From Rugalucina vietnamica (Eukaryota; Mollusca; Bivalvia; Lucinida; Lucinidae), in the NCBI GenBank assembly GCA_964017185.1, contig OZ024883.1, positions 45,936,997 to 46,000,996 of the forward strand: DNA of 64,000 nt, written 5' to 3'. Below the pieces are notes generated by a model. The model searched no databases and was not told the origin of the DNA. It saw nothing but the letters and a program-made list of their open reading frames with translations. Positions within the stretch are counted from its first letter, which is position 1; each line of letters begins with the position of its first letter. Shown one piece after another: positions 43,101 to 57,300 of this stretch. Both the position numbers and the translations under genes were made by a program.

Positions 43101-46100
43101 CATAGCATGATTGTTTTAAAAGTATTTTTCAAGCAGAATCATGGGCAAGGGCGATGCATGACATTTCGTCGAATTGGTCGAAAATGTTGTAGCTTCAAAA
43201 ATATTCACCGCAAAACATTGAGATTTATTCCGTAGAAGACTAGCCTATAAGTCGTCCAGTTACTGTACTTCTTGACTCTCAGGTGAGCGATGGTTGCCCT
43301 GTTTTTTTCTCCCATAATTGTTTGCCCCAAATTTGTTGAGTACATTAAAATCACAACTCTTTATAACTGATCCAAAATAAAATACAAACTCCCTGGCTGT
43401 TTACCTATATCAACAAGTTCTTCAACCTCTGTTTTGATTGGTTGTGGTGGTGGCTCTACCTTGATAGTAACAGGCGGGGTGACGGGACGACGGATTGGAG
43501 TATCTTTAGGTAAAGGACCTGAAACACCACAATATTGATTTCCTATAAACCAGTTCAATCATAATTACCAGAGGACCAATGGTCCTGTACACGCTCACCT
43601 GAGACCTGAGATATATACCAATAACCAGACTAGAATAACTAGACCATTGACTAGAATGGTAATATACATGTAAATAACCCCAGGGCAGGGTCAGGGCAAC
43701 CTCTGGAGTCAATTTCTTTAATAAATCATAAAGATTCAGTCATTTGCAAATTTACTGCAAGTTTTGCCCTTCAAATGACATTATAACAATTTTCCCCATT
43801 CAAATGCTTAGGCAACCTAAGTTGACCTTGCCATAAAAAGGTCAAGGTCATCCCAGGGTCATGACTTATACAAACTTTGAAGAGCTCCATTGCTTGATGC
43901 TTCATGCCGTTTCAAAATCATAGGCCTTCTAGTACTGGAGAAGAAGATTTTTAAAGGTTTTTGCTATTTATAGCCATGGGGGCCATCTTGGTCATGTGAC
44001 CTTGACCATTTATACTAACTTTCATTCACTCTTCCTAAGAATGTTCCACATAAAGTTTGGCTTTGATTAGCCAAGCGGTTTCAGAGAAGATGTTTCAATA
44101 TTATGGTCATACACATGTATATAGCCCCGGGACAGGGGCAGACAACCCTCTGGGCCCAAAATATTTTCATAAACATAAATCCATTTGCTCATTCCTAGCA
44201 AGTTTTTTGCCATTAAATGACATTTTCTATTTTTTCACATTCAAGTGCATGGGCAGCCTAAGTTGACCTTGCCGTAAAAACAGTCAAGGTCATCTAATGG
44301 TCATGATTTACACAAACTTTGTAGAGCTCCTTTTTTTTTTCCCTCAGGCAGTCTAGGTGTGAAATGTAGAAAATTTTGGTTCTTGAGTTTTTGCAGGATT
44401 ATTAATTAAATAGTGGTAATACAGGAATAAAAATTGGATATTTTGAAAGAAAAACTTCAGATGCAGAATTCTGTGAAGAAAAGTTGTAAAAATATGCTGG
44501 AATAAAAAAGTTATTTGAAGAAGTTTGAAAATCCTTTGTTCTTCATAGTGAGAAAATACTGAGATATTGACCTATTTTGTGTCAAATGGACTAATCCTTG
44601 GACTAACCTGTTGAAAACATAGCAGTGGAAATTCTGATACAAAGGATTAACTGTTAACTGTTAACAAGAATGTCACTAGAGAAAGCTCAGACAGTTACTA
44701 GGACCAGCACAGCTGAAATCAAGGTCACTAGCACACCCAGCAAGGCAGGGAGTGGACCCCCAGCAAAATCTAAGAGAACGATCTCAGAGGTTTCTGAAGC
44801 TAGTGCTGAAGAAATCACAATAATGAATCAGCAGCTGGAACATCTGTCAAGTGACCTCAAGGACACAAGAGAAAGGGTTATGAACCTTATGACCAAAACA
44901 GAGGTCCAGAATTTCATTACAGAGACAGTAAATAAGGTCATGACAAGTATGGGAAACAAAATTGAGAAGATGATAGACAGTAAAATCAAAGATAAAACAA
45001 AAGAGCTTGAAGATAAAATCAATTCCTTAGAATTTGATAAGAAAAACCTAGTAGACAGGCTAACACAAGTTGAATCAACAGTAGAAAGACAGACAGTCAG
45101 ATTGACTGAATTGGAAAAAGTGGCGATTGCTTCTGCACAACGAAGCAATTATAACGAACAATACTCCCGGAAAAACAATGTAAAAATTCTGAACATTGAA
45201 GAACTCACCACAGAGACAGAGAACACACTGACAGAGACCGTCACTAGTACTCTGTTGTCCAAGGCAAACATTGACTTGGACCCTCAGGACATAATAGCTC
45301 TACACAGAATCCCGGGAAAATCAGGGGCCACTAGACCAGTCCTCCTGAAGCTGAAGAACAACTCGGTGAAGACTGCCATAATGAAACAGAGGCAGGCAAT
45401 GAAGGCAGCGGGCTACAGGCTAGTGGACGACGTCACTAAGTTAAACACTGGCCTTATTGGTAGACTAATGAAGCACGCAAGAATTGACTCTGCGTGGTAT
45501 TTCAACGGAGCAGTCTATGGTAAGACAACAGAGGGGCGGCGCCACAAGTTTGACATATACTGTAACATAAACTCTGTCATCCAAGACAACACAGCAGTTG
45601 AAGAAGAAGCAGATGAGATGCGTCCACTGATTCTAGGACGGCTTGAACCATAAAGAACAATGACAGTATGTCAGTCTTTCTCAACAGACATAATGTGATG
45701 CCGATTATATCTTAATAAAAGGACGGCTAATTGATATTAAACATTTAAGTGTGTGAATGGTAGTGTGGATGTGTTACATTCAAAAACCACTATATGGATA
45801 AAACAGTGACATTTTATAATTGAAATGGAATTTAGCATAAACATTAAAGCATAAAAAGTAAATCTGGATATTCTTAGAATGGTGAGTCAATCTTATATTC
45901 AAAATACCAGTGGTCCTGTAAACGCTCACCTGAGACCTGAGATATATACCAATAAACTTGTTTGACTAGAATGGTATTATGTATATATCCCCAGGGCAGA
46001 GTCAGAGCAGCCTCTGGAGTCAATTTCTTTTTTAAATCATAAAGATTTAGTCCATTTGCCAATTTACTGCAAGTTTTGCCCTTCAAATGACATTGTAACA

Positions 46101-49100
46101 ATTTTCCCCATTCAAATGCGTGAACAACCTAAGTTGACCATGCCGTAAAAAGATCAAGGTCATCCCAAGGTCATGATTTATACAAACTTTGTAGAGCTTC
46201 ATTGCTTGATGCTTCATGCCAAGTTTCAAAATCATAGGCCTTCTGGTTCTGGAGAAGAAGATTTTTTAAAGATTTTTGCTATTTATAGCCATGGCGGCCA
46301 TCTTAGTCATGTGACCTTGACCATAATATACAAACTTTCATTCACTCTTCCTCAGAATGCTCCACATAAAGTTTGGCTTTGATTGGCCAAGCGGTTTCAG
46401 AGAAGATGTTTGAATATCATGGTAATACACAAGTATATAGCCCCGCGACAGGGGCAGACAACCCTCTGGGCCCAAAATATTTTCATAAACATGAATATTT
46501 TGTCCATTTGCTCATTCCTAGCAAGTTTTTTGCCATTAAATGACATTTTCCTGTTTTTTCCATTCAAATGCATGGGCGGCCTAAGTTGACCTTGCTGTAA
46601 AAAAGGTCAAGGTCATCCCAAGGTCATGATTTATACAAACTTTGTAAAACTTCATTGCCTGATGCTTCATGCAAAGTATCAAAATCATAGGTCTTCTGGT
46701 TTTGGAGAAGAAGATTTTTAAAGGTTTTTGCTATTTATAGCCATGGCGGCCATCTTGGTCAAATGACCTTGACCATTTATATAAACTTTCATTCACTCTT
46801 CCTCAGAATGCTCCACATAAAGTTTGGCTTTGATTGGCCAAGGGATTTCAGAGAAGAAGATGTTTGAATATTATAATCATACACATGTATATAGCCCCGG
46901 AACAGGGGCAGACAACCCTCTGGGCCAAAAATATTTTCATAAACATGAATATTCTGTCCATTTGCTCATTCCTAGCAAGTTTTTGCCATTAAATGACATT
47001 TTCCAATTTTTTCCCATTCAAATGCATGGGGGGCCTACGTTGACCTTGCCGTAAAAAAGGTCAAGGTCATTGCATGGTCATGATTTATACAAACTTTGTA
47101 GAGCTTCATTGCCTGATGCTTCATGCCAAGTTTCAAAATCATAGGCCTTCTGGTTCTGGAGAAGAAGATTTTTAAAGGTTTTGGCTATTTATAGCCATGG
47201 CGGCCATCTTGGTCATGTGACCTGGACCATTTATACAAACTTTCGTTCCCCCTTCCTAAGGATGCTCCACACAAAGTTTGGCTTTGATTGGCCAAGTGGT
47301 TTCAGAGGAGAAGATCTTTGAAATTGTGAACGACGGACGACGGACGACGGACGACGACGGACGACGACGGACGACGGAGCATGGGTATACTATAAGCTCA
47401 CCTGTGAGCCTTCGGCTCAGGTGAGCTAAAAAAGTATTGATATGTTGAATCTATCAACACTATAGACATGAAAAAATCTATCTATGGCTTTCTGATTAGG
47501 TTAGACACAGACAAACTGGAACATTTAAACATGGTTCATGGCCAGCGCACTCAGGAAGTAGAGGGATTGTACCAACTATGTCATCATGTTTATAGTCACT
47601 GTTCATGCAGTAATTAAGCAGATGGTTCATACCTACATGTTAATAAAAAGTAGTTTTTCTCATCACATGAAAAAGTATTGATTTCATTATAGTCATGAAA
47701 AAATCTATCTATGGTTCTCTGATTAGGTTAGACACAGACAAAGCGGAACATTTAAACATGGTTCATGGCCAGCGCACTCAGGCCAGCGCACTCAGGAAGT
47801 AGAGGGATTGTACCAACTATGTCATCATGTTTATAGTCACTGTTCATGCAGTAATTAGACAAATGGTTCATGCCTTTATGTTCTTTAAAAGTAGGTTTTC
47901 TCAAGAAAAAGTATTGATTTCAATATAGACATGAAAAAATCTATCTATGGCTGTCTGATTAGGTTGGACACAAAGCAGAATATTTAAACATGGTTCATGG
48001 CCTGCGCACTGAGTAGAGGGATTGTGCCATACATCATGTCACAAAAAGTATAGCCTTTGATACAGTACTTAAGCTGATGGTTCATGTATTTGTGTTATTA
48101 AAAAGCAGTTTCTCTCATGACACGACTCTGATTAGGTTAGACACAGACATAACTGACCGTTAAAATATAGAGTCTGGCCAGTGCACTGAGGTTATAGAGG
48201 GATTGTGCCATCTATATATTTCATAAAAAGTATAGTAATTTATCAGTTATGCAGTAAATAAGCAAATTATTCATGTTGGTACAGTACTAAAAAGCATGTT
48301 TTCTCATCACATGGCTCAAAGACTTTCTCATGACATGGCTCATATTCTAAAAGTCTTGAATCAGAACTTCAAAATTGAATATACACTTTATAAATGTAGT
48401 TTTTCTCATAAAAGTATTCACATTTATCTCTCTTACAGGAATGTTTATGGTTACTACATGTAAAATAGCAAGAATATAGTATATGCTTGAAAAATGTATG
48501 TATTTAAAGCAAAAAAAGGAATTGAGTGAATGCAAGGGAGGTAATCAAAATCTATATTGCAAGATAGCAAACCTTATTAGTAATATTATTCTCCCTTTTA
48601 TTTGCACAGATTTTTGCCTGTACTCAGCTATATCAGCATAATTAATGTGATTATGATTCACACATAGAGTTTAGAAAAGTGGAAAACAGCTCAAATGCGT
48701 TTTCAGATTAGATATATGGAGATGTTTTAAGTAAGTATGTATTTGATGTCTTGCAGCTTTCGAATTTTCGGCAAGACATATGGTTGATCTATCTGGCATT
48801 AGGTTGAAATGTCTATGTAACATACAAACAGGTCAAAAGTCATTACTACATAGACATACCAGCATAATGTATATATACGTATATCGTCTTACAAAACCTG
48901 TCTTCCTATCGAAAATCCTACTCTAAGTTAGGGTAGGCTTTTATTTCCAAAATAATTGTTTCATAATGATTACGGGGAAGATCAGGAGGGTTAAGACAAG
49001 ATGCTGTTAAACAAAGCAGACCCTATAAAATAAGCTGTGTTATAATGCAAAATGTACATGTAAAACAGTTTTCATAATAAGATGATATGCCATACATTGG

Positions 49101-52100
49101 TCAAGTTATAAAATTGTTTTATTAGAAATTAAGAAATCAAGAGATGATCAAAAAGTGAAGCTGATTTGTATCAGATTGATAAAACAATACCAAAAAAAAA
49201 TGATATTTACTTTGTATAAAAATTTCAATTAGGAAGCCAATTACAAAGAAATTAAATCACTTAGCAGAAATAACAGATCCATATAGCCATGGATTATTTT
49301 TACTGTGTATTTCTGGTATGTTTGAGCTGCTGTACTCATTGCTCAAAAGCTATTTTCTATCAGTATGCTCTAATTGATTGTCAAACATTGTTTTTACTGG
49401 TCATCACATGTTTCAGCAACAACTGTCAATGTTGATAAACAAAAAACCTCTACCTCTTTAAAACACTTCTTATTATAAGACATTTTGGAAATAATATAGT
49501 TCATTGCTAGTCTCAACATACTTACTTTACTTACTATATAGCTATACAATATTATCTTACTTAAACATGATATGGAGCTAGAGTAAAGGAAAATAACAGT
49601 GTTATAAGGAGGTATCACAAACTATTTTACCCATCTTCTGGTGAATTAGTCAGTACCGTAGGTCAATTGGTAGGATAAACTGACATTAAAAACTAAATGC
49701 ATATTTCTAAAGACAATATCCAATAATCTATTTTTCTGTATTATAAGAATTATCGCAAATCTTTTGAGAACTAACATGTCTGTTATGTTTACTGTTTGTA
49801 TGCTGTATGTGTTACATTTTGTTATTTTTCTCTTGTACATGTATTCTGTTGTTAAGCATGACATCACCATCCATTTAAAAACTACTAGAGTTATAGCAAG
49901 GATAACATCTTTCAAAGAATATGGCTGATTTCACAACAATTTTTTCCCAAAACTGTCGAGGCCTCAAGAACATGCAAAAAAGGAGGGATTTATTCCATTA
50001 TATACGCTCAAAAAAGTATAATATAGCATGCCTGCAAGATGTTCACATTGACAGAAACATGTATTCATATGTAAAATCAGAATGGGGGTATAATATTATC
50101 TTAAGTGCAAAAGAAGGTATTAATGCAAGCAGGGGTGTCATGATATTAATCAACAATAACTTTTCTTGTGATACAGGTCAAATTTTAACTGACCCAGATG
50201 GAAATTATGTGATTGTAGAATTAAAAATAATGGATGAAACAATAACACTTGCCAGTATTTACGGGCCAAATGATGACAGACCCATATTTTACAAAAAACT
50301 CAGGCAAAAAATATCAGAATTTGGAAACAATAAGGTTATAATCTGTGGAGACTGGAATTTAGTGTTAAACCCTGAAGAGGACACTGAAAACTATCGCCAT
50401 GTAAATAATCCGGCAGCTCGACAAGAAGTTTTAAAATTTATTGACGAAGACAACTATATTGATATTTTTAGGTTTTGCAAAGATGAAAAAGGTTTCACTT
50501 GGAGACGGCTCAACCCAGATTACATGAATTAAGAAAAAACACCATAGAGGGAGTAATGTTAAGATCCCGATGCAGATACAAGGACTTAGGAGAAAAGCCG
50601 TCAAGCTACTTTTTCAACCTTGAAAAGGGAAATTTTACTAATAAAGTGATAACCAAAATAATAGAAACTGATGGGCATGAATCCTGTTCAACAGAAGAAA
50701 TTCTTAACAGCCAGAAAACTTATTTCAGAAATCTATATAGTGAAATTAACATTGTTGATAATGAATCAGTTGAATCATTAGTAGGAGAAAATCCGTTAAA
50801 ATTAACAGGAGAGGAAGCTGAGCTCCTAGAGGGGGATATTAAATACTCAGAACTTGCTGAGGCATTGAAAAATATGAAAAACTCAAAAACACCTGGAAGT
50901 GATGGCTTTACTGCAGAATTCTTTAAATTCTTTTGGGCTGACCTTAAATACATAATTCTGAACTCTTTAAACTATGGATATAGAACTGGCACATTCTCAA
51001 TTACTCAAAGACAAGGTATCATAACTTGCCTTCCTAAACCAAATAAATCACCTTTCTATCTAAAAAACTGGCGCCCTATCTCTCTTCTTAATGTAATTTA
51101 TAAACTAGCTTCTTCAGTTATTGCCACTCGGCTAAAATCTGTTTTGCATAAAATTATAAACCAAGATCAAAAGGGGTTTATTTCAGGCAGATTCATTGGG
51201 GAAAACATACGGCTTATTTATGATATACTTTTTGAAACAAAACAGCAAGAAATCCCAGGTCTAATTTTGTCAATAGATTTTCAGCAAGCCTTTGATTCCG
51301 TGTCATGGAAGTTTATTCACAAAACTCTAGATTATTTTAACTTTGGGCCCTCATTTAAGCGTTGGATTGAAATATTCCAGAATGGCTCTGAGTCTTGCAT
51401 CCTTCAGAATGGCCACATGACAGACTACTTCAGTTTACAAAGAGGATGCCGACAAGGGGACCCTATATCACCGTATATATTTATTCTATGTGCTGAAGTC
51501 TTAAGCCACATGCTTAGAAAAGATAAGGACATAAAAGGTATAATAATAAATAATAAAGAATATAAACTAAGTCAATATGCTGATGATACACAAATATTCT
51601 TGGATGGAACAGAAATATCCCTAAGAAAAACTCTAGAAAAATTACATACATTTTATCTAATGTCAGGTCTTAAATTAAACATTGACAAAACAAAAGCAAT
51701 ATGGATAGGTGCAGCAAGTAAGTCCAAAAATAGGCTATGTCATGAATATAATTTAGACTGGAATCAGGAACCCTTCAAAGTTTTAGGTACAATTTTTACC
51801 ACTGAGGTCTTTGACATATGGGAAAAAAATGCAACTGCAATATTTAAGAATGTGGAACAAACTATTAAATCTTGGTCAAAACGAAAATTAACATTGCTGG
51901 GCAAGATAACAGTTATCAAATCACTAGCTTTATCTAAATTTGTTCATCTATTCCTAGCATTACCCAACCCCCCTGGGGAGTTAATCAAAAACTTAAATAA
52001 ACTAGAATTGTCAGAGGATCTGACTATAGCCCCGCTTCTGAGCTTTTTGCCAGGGTGAGACAAACAATGACGTGCAACAATCCCAAGTTAGATCTTGTTA

Positions 52101-54266
52101 ATGTTGATGCACATAAAAAGATTGGTCAGATTCTGTCAATTTGTCAAAATTCTGACATCAATCAAGGGCCAAAACTCTGTTAAGATTTTGCAAAAAATGA
52201 CAGGCAACAATCCCAAGCTAGATCTTGTCAATGTTGATGTGCATACAAAATTTGGTCAGATTCTGTCAATTCATTCTCAATATATTGAGTGGAAACTATA
52301 TTCTGACGTCAATCAAGGGCTGTTACTCCGTAAAAATTTTGCGAAAAATGACGGGCAACAATGCCAAGCTAGATCATGTCAATGTTAATGTGCATATAAA
52401 ATTTGGTCAGATTCTATCAATTTGTTCTCGAGATATTGAGCGGAAACGAAATTCTGACGTCAATCAAGGACCATAACTCCTTCAAAATTTTGCGAAAAAT
52501 GACAGGCAACAATCCCAAGCTAGATCTTAACAATGTTGATGTGCATACAAATTTTGGTCAGATTCTGTCAATTTGTTCTCGAGATATTGAGCGGAAACAA
52601 AATTCTGACGTCAATCAAGGGCCGTAACTCTGTCAAAATTTTGCCTAAAATGACAGGCAACAATCCCAAGGTAGATGTTGTCAATGTGGATGTGCATATA
52701 AATTTTGGTCAGATTCTGTCAATTTGTTCTCGAGATATTGAGCGGAAACGAAATTCTGACGTCAATCAAGGGCCGTAACTCTGACAAAATTTTGAGAAAA
52801 ATGATGGGCAACAATCCCAAGCTAGATGTTGTCAATGTTAATGTACATACAAAATTTGGTCAGATTCTGTCCATTGCTTCTCAAGATATTGAGCGGAAAC
52901 GAAATTCTGAGTCAATCAAGGGCCATAACTCCGTCAAAATTTTGCGAAAAATGACGGGCAACAATCCCAAGGTAGATGTTGTCAATGTGGATGTGCATAT
53001 AAATTTTGGTCAGATTCTGTCAATTTGTTCTCGAGATATTGAGCGGAAACGAAATTCTGATGTCAATCAAGGGCCGTAACTCCGTCAAAATTTTGCGAAA
53101 AATGACGGGCAACAATCCCAAGGTAGATGTTGTCAATGTTGATGTGCATACAAAATTTGGTCAGATTCTGTCAATTTGTTCTTAAGATATTGAGCGGAAA
53201 CAAAATGTTCACGGAATGACGGAACCACGGAATCACAGAATCACGGAACCACGGAAGGACAGGGTGAATCCAGTATAGCCCCACTTTTCCAAAGCGGGGC
53301 TATAATTATTTTATAGTTTTCTGTGGAACTCAGGGCCAGACAGAATTAAGCGAAAAGTCATTGTTAAAGATATAGCAAAGGGAGGATTAAGAATGATTCA
53401 AATAGATGCTTTTATTATGGCTTTAAAAGTAACTTGGCTTAGGAGATATATTGTACAGTCTGATAGTTCTTGGAGCTCTCTCTCAAATATCAATTTTAAT
53501 GATTTATTATCTAAAGGTGAAAATTATGCAGAACTAAAGGCAAATGAATTATTAAACCCTTTCTGGAAAGATACATTAAAAAGCTGGAAAAATCTTTGTA
53601 AACTAATAGAAGTAGAAAGGCTTCAGGACATACTCAACAGCCCATTATGGTTCAATACACATTTACAACAAGGACACAATCTATATATAAGAGAATGGTA
53701 CAAAAAAGGCATTAGAAACATTTCAGATTTGATTAACTCGGATGGAAGATTTTATCAGCTGGATGAACTAAAAGTTATATACAACATTCAGGGAACGTTT
53801 CTAGAACAATTTAATGCCAAATGGTCTTGTCTAAACAATTTCTTGCAAGGCAGATGAAAACAAAATGCAAAAATTAATATAAAAAACAATGACAAAACAA
53901 AACCATACATCAAAACAAAACACATCCACATTAAATTCTTAAAAGTGCATATTACAATAACTATTGAAGTCTTATTTTAAAAGTAGGTAAAAATGGATGG
54001 GAGGTGTCATGCTGAATAGAACTGAATACATGTAAATATCTCTTCATTAAATTTGTAAATTCAAAACATGTATATATAAATAAATGGTTGTACTTATACA
54101 AATCACATTATTTAGCCATTAAAGTGTATTATACAGTGGTAGCTCGAAAAATATTCAGTAAGGTGCTAAGATGGATATGAGTGGTGCGGAAGTAATATTC
54201 ATGAAAATTGTATTTGTACTCTGTACTTGATGTTGTAATTATCTAGAATAAATATGGAGAGATGTG

Positions 54267-54302
<36 letters not shown>

Positions 54303-57300
54303 TTGTAGAGCTCCATTGCCTGATGCTTCATGCCAAGTTTCAAAATCATAGGCCTTCTGGTTCTGAAGAAGAAGATTTTTAAGGGTTTTTGCTATTTATA
54401 GCCATGGCGGCCATCTTGGTCATGTGACCTTGACCATTTATACAAACTTTCATTCACTCTTCTTAAGAATGCTCCACATTAAGTTTGGCTTTGATTGGCC
54501 AAGCGGTTTCAGAGAAGATCTTTGAATATCACTGTAATATACATGTATATTGCCCCGGAATGGGGGCAGACAGACCCCTGGGGTCCAAATTTTTTCAGAA
54601 TCATCAATCTTAAGTCCATTTGCCCATTTCCTGCAAGTTTTTCCCTACAAATGACATTTTAACACTTTTCCCCTTTCAAATGCATGAGCGGCCTATGTTG
54701 ACCTTGCCATAAAATAGGTCAAGGTCATCCCAGGGTTATGATTTATATCACCTTTGTAGAGCTCCAGTCACTGATGCTTTACACCAAGTTGACCATTTAT
54801 ATAAACTTTCTTTCCCCCTTCCAAAGGATGCTCCATAATTATGAAGTTTGGCTTTGATTGGCCAAGCGGTTTCAGGGGAGAAGACGTTTCATTATTATGA
54901 AAATATACATATATAGCCCCGGGGCAGGGGCAGACAACCCCCCAGGGGCTAAAATTTTCCATTAACATTAATCTTCTGTCCACTTGCCTATTCCCAGTAA
55001 GTTTTACCCATTAAATAGCATTTTACCATTTTTTCCCATTCAAATGCATTGGCAAACTAAGTTGACCTTGCCGTAAAATAGGTCAAGGTCATCCTAGGGT
55101 CATGATTTATATAAACTATGGTGGGCCCGCGTCCCCGATGCTAAATACCAAGTTTCGTGGAAATCGGCCCACTGGTTCTGGAGAAGAAGATTTTTCAAGG
55201 TTTTTGCTATTTATAGCCATGGCGGCCATCTTGGTCATGTGACCTGGACCATTTATATAAACTTTTGTTCCCCCTTGCTAAGGATGCTCCACATGAATTT
55301 TGGCTTTGATTGGCCAAGCAGTTTCAGATGAGAAGATCTTTGAAATTGTGGACGGAAGACGACGGACGGACGAAGGAGCATGGCCATCCTATAAGCTCAC
55401 CTTGTGAGCCTTCGGCTCAGGTGAGCTAAAAAGCACTGTACACCTAGCAAGAAAATTATGTATGAAATCATGTTTTAAATAAATACAAGACCTTTTCATT
55501 TCATGTGTTAAAGGTCAGTCAAGACAAAACCAAGCAAATTTTGAAGATCAGCAAAGTGCCTAAAATGAAGTATTCACATTAAATAAGGTACAAGAATACC
55601 CTTGATGCTCATTCCAGAAACTCTATACACTGACCTGGTTTTCTTTTCCTTGGCCAAGGTGACATAGGAGGACTATCCAGAGATCTCTTGTTTGTCTTAT
55701 TGGCCTGGCCTAACATTGAGTCTTCAGCCTCATCAACCATTATGTTCTGAAAATATAGGAGATATATATTTGAAGTTTTTAGACAAATGTTTTAAATAAA
55801 AACATATAGGACTCCATTCATCAGGTTCCACACTACAATAGCATAATGTATGTCAATGGCATTATTTTTTATCAGCCAAAGCAACATTTATTGTGAGAAA
55901 ACCTAAATATTCAGAAACAAGGATGAAAATAAGCTGATCCGCCTGTATGTTTTCATAAAGCCTTTGCTCCACTTCCTTGAAGTTCCTTCATCTCAATTCT
56001 CAGGCCTTTTAAAACAATCATAACATTTTTGATTTGTGTCACATCCTTTGAGGCTAACATCATAACCCATTTTTTTCTCTGATTTTATTTATCAAAGCTT
56101 TATATATGCCTGACTGAAATTTACGTGTTGCAAAGCATCGTTGGACTGCACTTGTAGACCAGCTTTCCTCCAGACAAATTTTCAAACTACCTGTAAATTG
56201 TCTTCCATCCAATACCTTCATTTTATTAAAAACACAGAAACTTTCCTATCAAAGTAACTACTTCAATAAGACCTTGCACAAGCCTGGTTGCCCTTCTTAA
56301 AACACAACTGTGGCTACCTTGTTGACCTTGAAGGGATTTCCAAACATGTGTACCCTAGAGGGGGTATTCTCCAACTCTCTGAGGGGTGAAGGTTGTTTCT
56401 TCAGGTGCTCCTGGTAATTACCCATCTGCTGGATAGGAACACTGTGCTGCTCATCTAGAAAACATAAAACTTTGAAAATCAGCAGATTAAGGCCAAAATG
56501 AATTTCAAAAATGCAATTTGGCATTGGCAAGGGAGGTAATCCACATCATTGATCATGAAAATGGATACTTTTCGAAAACTTTTACTTGATCATGAAGATG
56601 TCATCTCAGGTAAGTCATCTGTGATGGAGAATGTTGATGCTTAAATTTCAATTTTGAATGTGACTGCTTTTCTATTGAAGTTCTATTATTTGTGCTATGG
56701 CAATAGATACACAAGCTGATCAACTTAATTAGTTTCAGGCAAATCAGCGCCTCAATTTATTTTAGCAGTACTGACCTGTATCAAGAAGTTTAGTTGTAGT
56801 GAAAGACGTTTGTAGAAAGTTGGTTCTCATTCTAGCTATCTGATCCAGTAAATTCTTCCGAGGGACATCATAGGGATTTCTAGAAGACAACAAATTTCAT
56901 GATGGTTTATATTACATTCACCAACAACTTTCACATTAGAACAGCTTCTACTAGTAACTTGGAGTGCTGCCTTACTGTCCTAGATACTACATAATTTCAT
57001 AACCTAGGTATGTTGACTACAATCTTCACGAAAAGTGTCAGTCTGTTGGTCAAAACCAGCAAAATTTCATTCTGTCTCACAAAATATTTTATTCTGTCAG
57101 ACAAATGGATAGCAAAAATTTCTACAATTATAGTTATAATTTGATAACATATAGTACTGTCCTACAAAATTGTGTTTCATCCTGCAAGTAAAATGCAGTC
57201 TGCCAGACAGCTGTCCTGCAACTGAAACCAGAGGACCAATGGTCCTGTAAACGCTCACCTGAGACCTGAGATATATACCAATACTTTGTTTGACTAGAAT

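Larger units (their letters stand above)
45654..49920 (+). other. LINE inter-ORF region with insertions
   Basis: Between ORF1 and ORF2. It holds ~250 bp after ORF1, element A15, a ~240 bp tandem repeat (47433-48400) and about 1.5 kb of AT-rich sequence without a convincing ORF. Without A15 the gap is 2.7 kb, long for a LINE, so part of it may be another insertion whose ends I cannot see. Confidence 0.5.
44317..54314 (+). mobile_element. Nearly 10 kb L1/Tx1-like LINE with target duplication
   Basis: Non-LTR retrotransposon inserted in A14. Direct repeats CTTTGTAGAGCTCC at 44317-44330 and 54301-54314 bound it; the 3' end is a 34 nt A tract (54267-54300) with AATAAA at 54247. It carries ORF1 (44670-45653) and an ORF2 broken into three parts (49921-50505, 50511-52001, 53306-53857). 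Two younger elements sit inside: A15 (45907-47429) and C-ii (52002-53305). The clade call rests on the ORF1 coiled coil and RRM-like region and on RT blocks KNWRPISLLNVIYKL and QYADDTQIF. The 5' end begins with ten T, unusual for this type. Confidence 0.88.
43568..55429 (-). mobile_element. Family A element A14 (minus), split by a LINE
   Basis: 3' end CCAGAGGACCAATGGTCCT at 43568; 5' hairpin (GAGCCTTCGGCTCAGGTGAG) and CTAA end at 55429. Its own sequence is 43568-44330 plus 54301-55429. The two halves fit into one ~450 bp unit across the LINE, whose 14 bp target duplication lies within that unit. Confidence 0.85.

Noticed and set aside
48347-49915. Minus-strand frames of 62-89 codons in the LINE inter-ORF region
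   Set aside because: AT-rich hydrophobic translations without recognisable motifs or splice sites.
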